Shown here piece after piece: positions 11,809-13,155 of a stretch of DNA of 13,155 nt. The notes beneath the pieces are model-generated. The model did not search any database, had not been told where the DNA came from, and saw only the letters and a program-made list of their open reading frames with translations. Numbering within the stretch: position 1 is the stretch's first letter; each line of letters begins with the position of its first letter. The position numbers and the translations under genes are program-made. The DNA comes from Thermococcales archaeon 44_46 (GTDB taxonomy: Archaea; Methanobacteriota_B; Thermococci; Thermococcales; Thermococcaceae), in the NCBI GenBank assembly GCA_001507935.1, contig LGET01000025.1, positions 1 to 13,155 on the forward strand, in the 5' to 3' direction.

Positions 11809-13155
11809 TCACACCTTTCCCATCTGCGATGTGTAGAGCCTGTAGAAGTGACCTTTCTTTGCTAACAGCTCCTCTGGATGCCCCTCCTCCACTATTTTTC
11901 CGCCGTCAACCACGACGACTTTATCCGCGAAGCGCGTTATCCCGAGGCGGTGTGCTATTATGATGCTCGTCCTGCCCTCCATGAGCTTCAGCATCGCGTC
12001 CTGCACGAGCCTTTCCGTTTTCGGGTCAACGCTTGAGAGTGCCTCGTCGAGGATGACTACGTCTGGGTCTTTGAGCATGGCCCTCGCTAGGGAGATGAGC
12101 TGTCTCTCCCCTACGGAGAGGAGCTTTCCCGCTTCCCCGGCATCGGTCTCGTAGCCTTTTGGGAGCCTCATTATGAAGTCGTGGACGCCGAGCTGCCTGC
12201 AGACCCGGATTACGTCCTCCTCACTGGCCTCGGGGTTCGCTATGAGGATGTTCTCCATTACCGTACCCGGGAAGAGGTAGGTCTCCTGCGGGACGTAGCC
12301 TATTCTTCTCCGCAGGCTCTTCCTGCTTATCTCCCTTCCGTCAATTCCGTCGTAGAGCACTCTGCCTCTCGTCGGATCGTAGAAGCGCATTATCAGGTTC
12401 GCGATGGTGGTCTTTCCGGCCCCGGTTCTCCCCACGAGTGCAACCTTTGAGCCCGCCGGAATCGAGATGTTTATCCCCTTGAGCACCGGTCTGCCCCTCT
12501 CGTACTCGAACCACACGTTCCTGAACTCTATCTCCCCCCTCAGCCTCTCCACGGCCTCCCCGCTGTAGTCCTCGACGTTTTCATCGTCCAGCACCTCGTA
12601 TATCCTCTCAAGTGCCGCCAGGGCAGACTGCAGGCTGTCGTACATACTCATGACGTTGTTTATCGGGCCGCGGAAGCGCTGGGCGTACTGGATGAAGGCC
12701 ACGACGATTCCTATGCTGACCGCACCCCTGGAGGCGAGGTAGCCTCCGTAGGCTATGACAACCACAACCGAGAGCAGGCTTGCTATGTTCATAAGGGGCC
12801 AGAAGAGCCCCATGTAGAGGGCGACCCTAAGGTAGGCTTTTATCGTCTCCTCCGAGGCCTTGGAGAACTCCCTCTCCACCTGGCCTTCCCTGCCAAAGGC
12901 CCTTATCGTCTCTATTCCCGCCACGCTCTCCTCGACCACGCTGGAGATCTTCGCTATCTTCCGCCTTGTCTCGCGGTAAGCTTTTCTCATCTTTCCCCCG
13001 AAGTAGTACGCCACCAGAACCATGAGGGGAACGCTGGTGAGCGTTACGAGGGTGAGCTTGACGTCGAGGATGAACATCGCCGCCATTATACCGGCGAGGC
13101 TCAGCAGGCTCCCCAGCCCGCCGAGGAGACCCGAAACGAGGACGTCGTTCACTAT
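11809..13155 (-). CDS. ABC exporter-type half-transporter, membrane and ATPase domains (partial)
   Basis: This is a fused ABC exporter of the ABCB/MsbA type that couples ATP hydrolysis to export through a homo- or heterodimer. The frame runs off the window, so the first part of the membrane domain is missing; about 448 residues are present. Numbered from the GTG codon at 13152: membrane helices near 14-50 and 112-155, an intracellular coupling-helix region (EESVAGIETIRAFGREG, 74-90), then the ATPase: Walker A GRTGAGKTT (241-249), Q-loop YVPQETYLFPG (286-296), signature LSVGERQLISLARAML (345-360), Walker B DVVILDE (364-370) with catalytic Glu370, D-loop SSVD, and H-loop His401. The signature has Val for the usual Gly (LSVGERQ). 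All catalytic residues are present. The substrate is unknown. A heterodimer partner may lie outside the window. Confidence 0.93.
   Translation of the reverse strand: MVNDVLVSGLLGGLGSLLSLAGIMAAMFILDVKLTLVTLTSVPLMVLVAYYFGGKMRKAYRETRRKIAKISSVVEESVAGIETIRAFGREGQVEREFSKASEETIKAYLRVALYMGLFWPLMNIASLLSVVVVIAYGGYLASRGAVSIGIVVAFIQYAQRFRGPINNVMSMYDSLQSALAALERIYEVLDDENVEDYSGEAVERLRGEIEFRNVWFEYERGRPVLKGINISIPAGSKVALVGRTGAGKTTIANLIMRFYDPTRGRVLYDGIDGREISRKSLRRRIGYVPQETYLFPGTVMENILIANPEASEEDVIRVCRQLGVHDFIMRLPKGYETDAGEAGKLLSVGERQLISLARAMLKDPDVVILDEALSSVDPKTERLVQDAMLKLMEGRTSIIIAHRLGITRFADKVVVVDGGKIVEEGHPEELLAKKGHFYRLYTSQMGKV

Noticed and set aside
12181..12450. Plus-strand frame inside the ABC transporter gene
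   Set aside because: It is the reverse complement of the conserved ATPase domain and has no signals of its own.
1..13155. tRNA or rRNA genes
   Set aside because: I saw no cloverleaf with GTTCGA-type T-loops and no ribosomal RNA core sequence on either strand.

Overview
The window looks like a chromosomal accessory region of a hyperthermophilic archaeon, most probably Thermococcales (Thermococcus or Pyrococcus-like). This is inferred, not searched. The support is: TATA-type promoter boxes about 25 bases before starts, GGTGA/GAGGT ribosome sites, a nearly leaderless gene, short intergenic gaps, T-run terminators, and many extracytoplasmic proteins with a single anchor or a lipobox.

Layout, left to right. 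1-195 is the 3' end of an unidentified gene that runs tail to tail into a minus-strand hypothetical protein (to 1159). 1372-2294 is a two-domain GNAT acetyltransferase broken by one missing base in a G run. An AT-rich stretch follows. It ends in a well-formed promoter and ribosome site that lead only into a 14-codon signal-peptide-like stub. Against that stub lies a minus-strand nucleotidyltransferase (2595-3068), and against its other end a second GNAT that has lost its N-terminus (3088-3465). 3551-5728 is ordinary: an anchored extracytoplasmic protein, a SAM methyltransferase and an intact RimJ-like GNAT. 5814-6830 is a lipoprotein. 6887-7171 is a decayed membrane-protein remnant.

7396-9163 is a three-gene operon: a secreted protein with a C-terminal domain that resembles the LssY C-terminal domain, then two tandem paralogous small membrane proteins, the second broken by one base. 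9275-9672 holds remnants of IS200/IS605-type elements, including a stretch of about 300 bases rich in hairpins behind its own TATA box. This is a candidate TnpB guide-type (omega/re) RNA without an intact tnpB. Directly after it comes the C-terminal stub of a chymotrypsin-like protease, overlapping a gene for an anchored protein (9870-10499). A fourth GNAT with a C-terminal extension (10615-11433) is followed by another element end and another C-terminal gene stub, possibly of a transporter. An ABC exporter half-transporter (minus strand, cut by the window edge) closes the window.

The overall picture is a region with strong turnover: four GNAT genes of which two are broken, several gene ends stranded beside mobile-element ends, and three places where adding one G to a GGGG run rejoins a reading frame. 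The most interesting candidates are the stand-alone structured RNA, the secreted-protein plus membrane-protein operon, and the nucleotidyltransferase wedged between two truncated genes.
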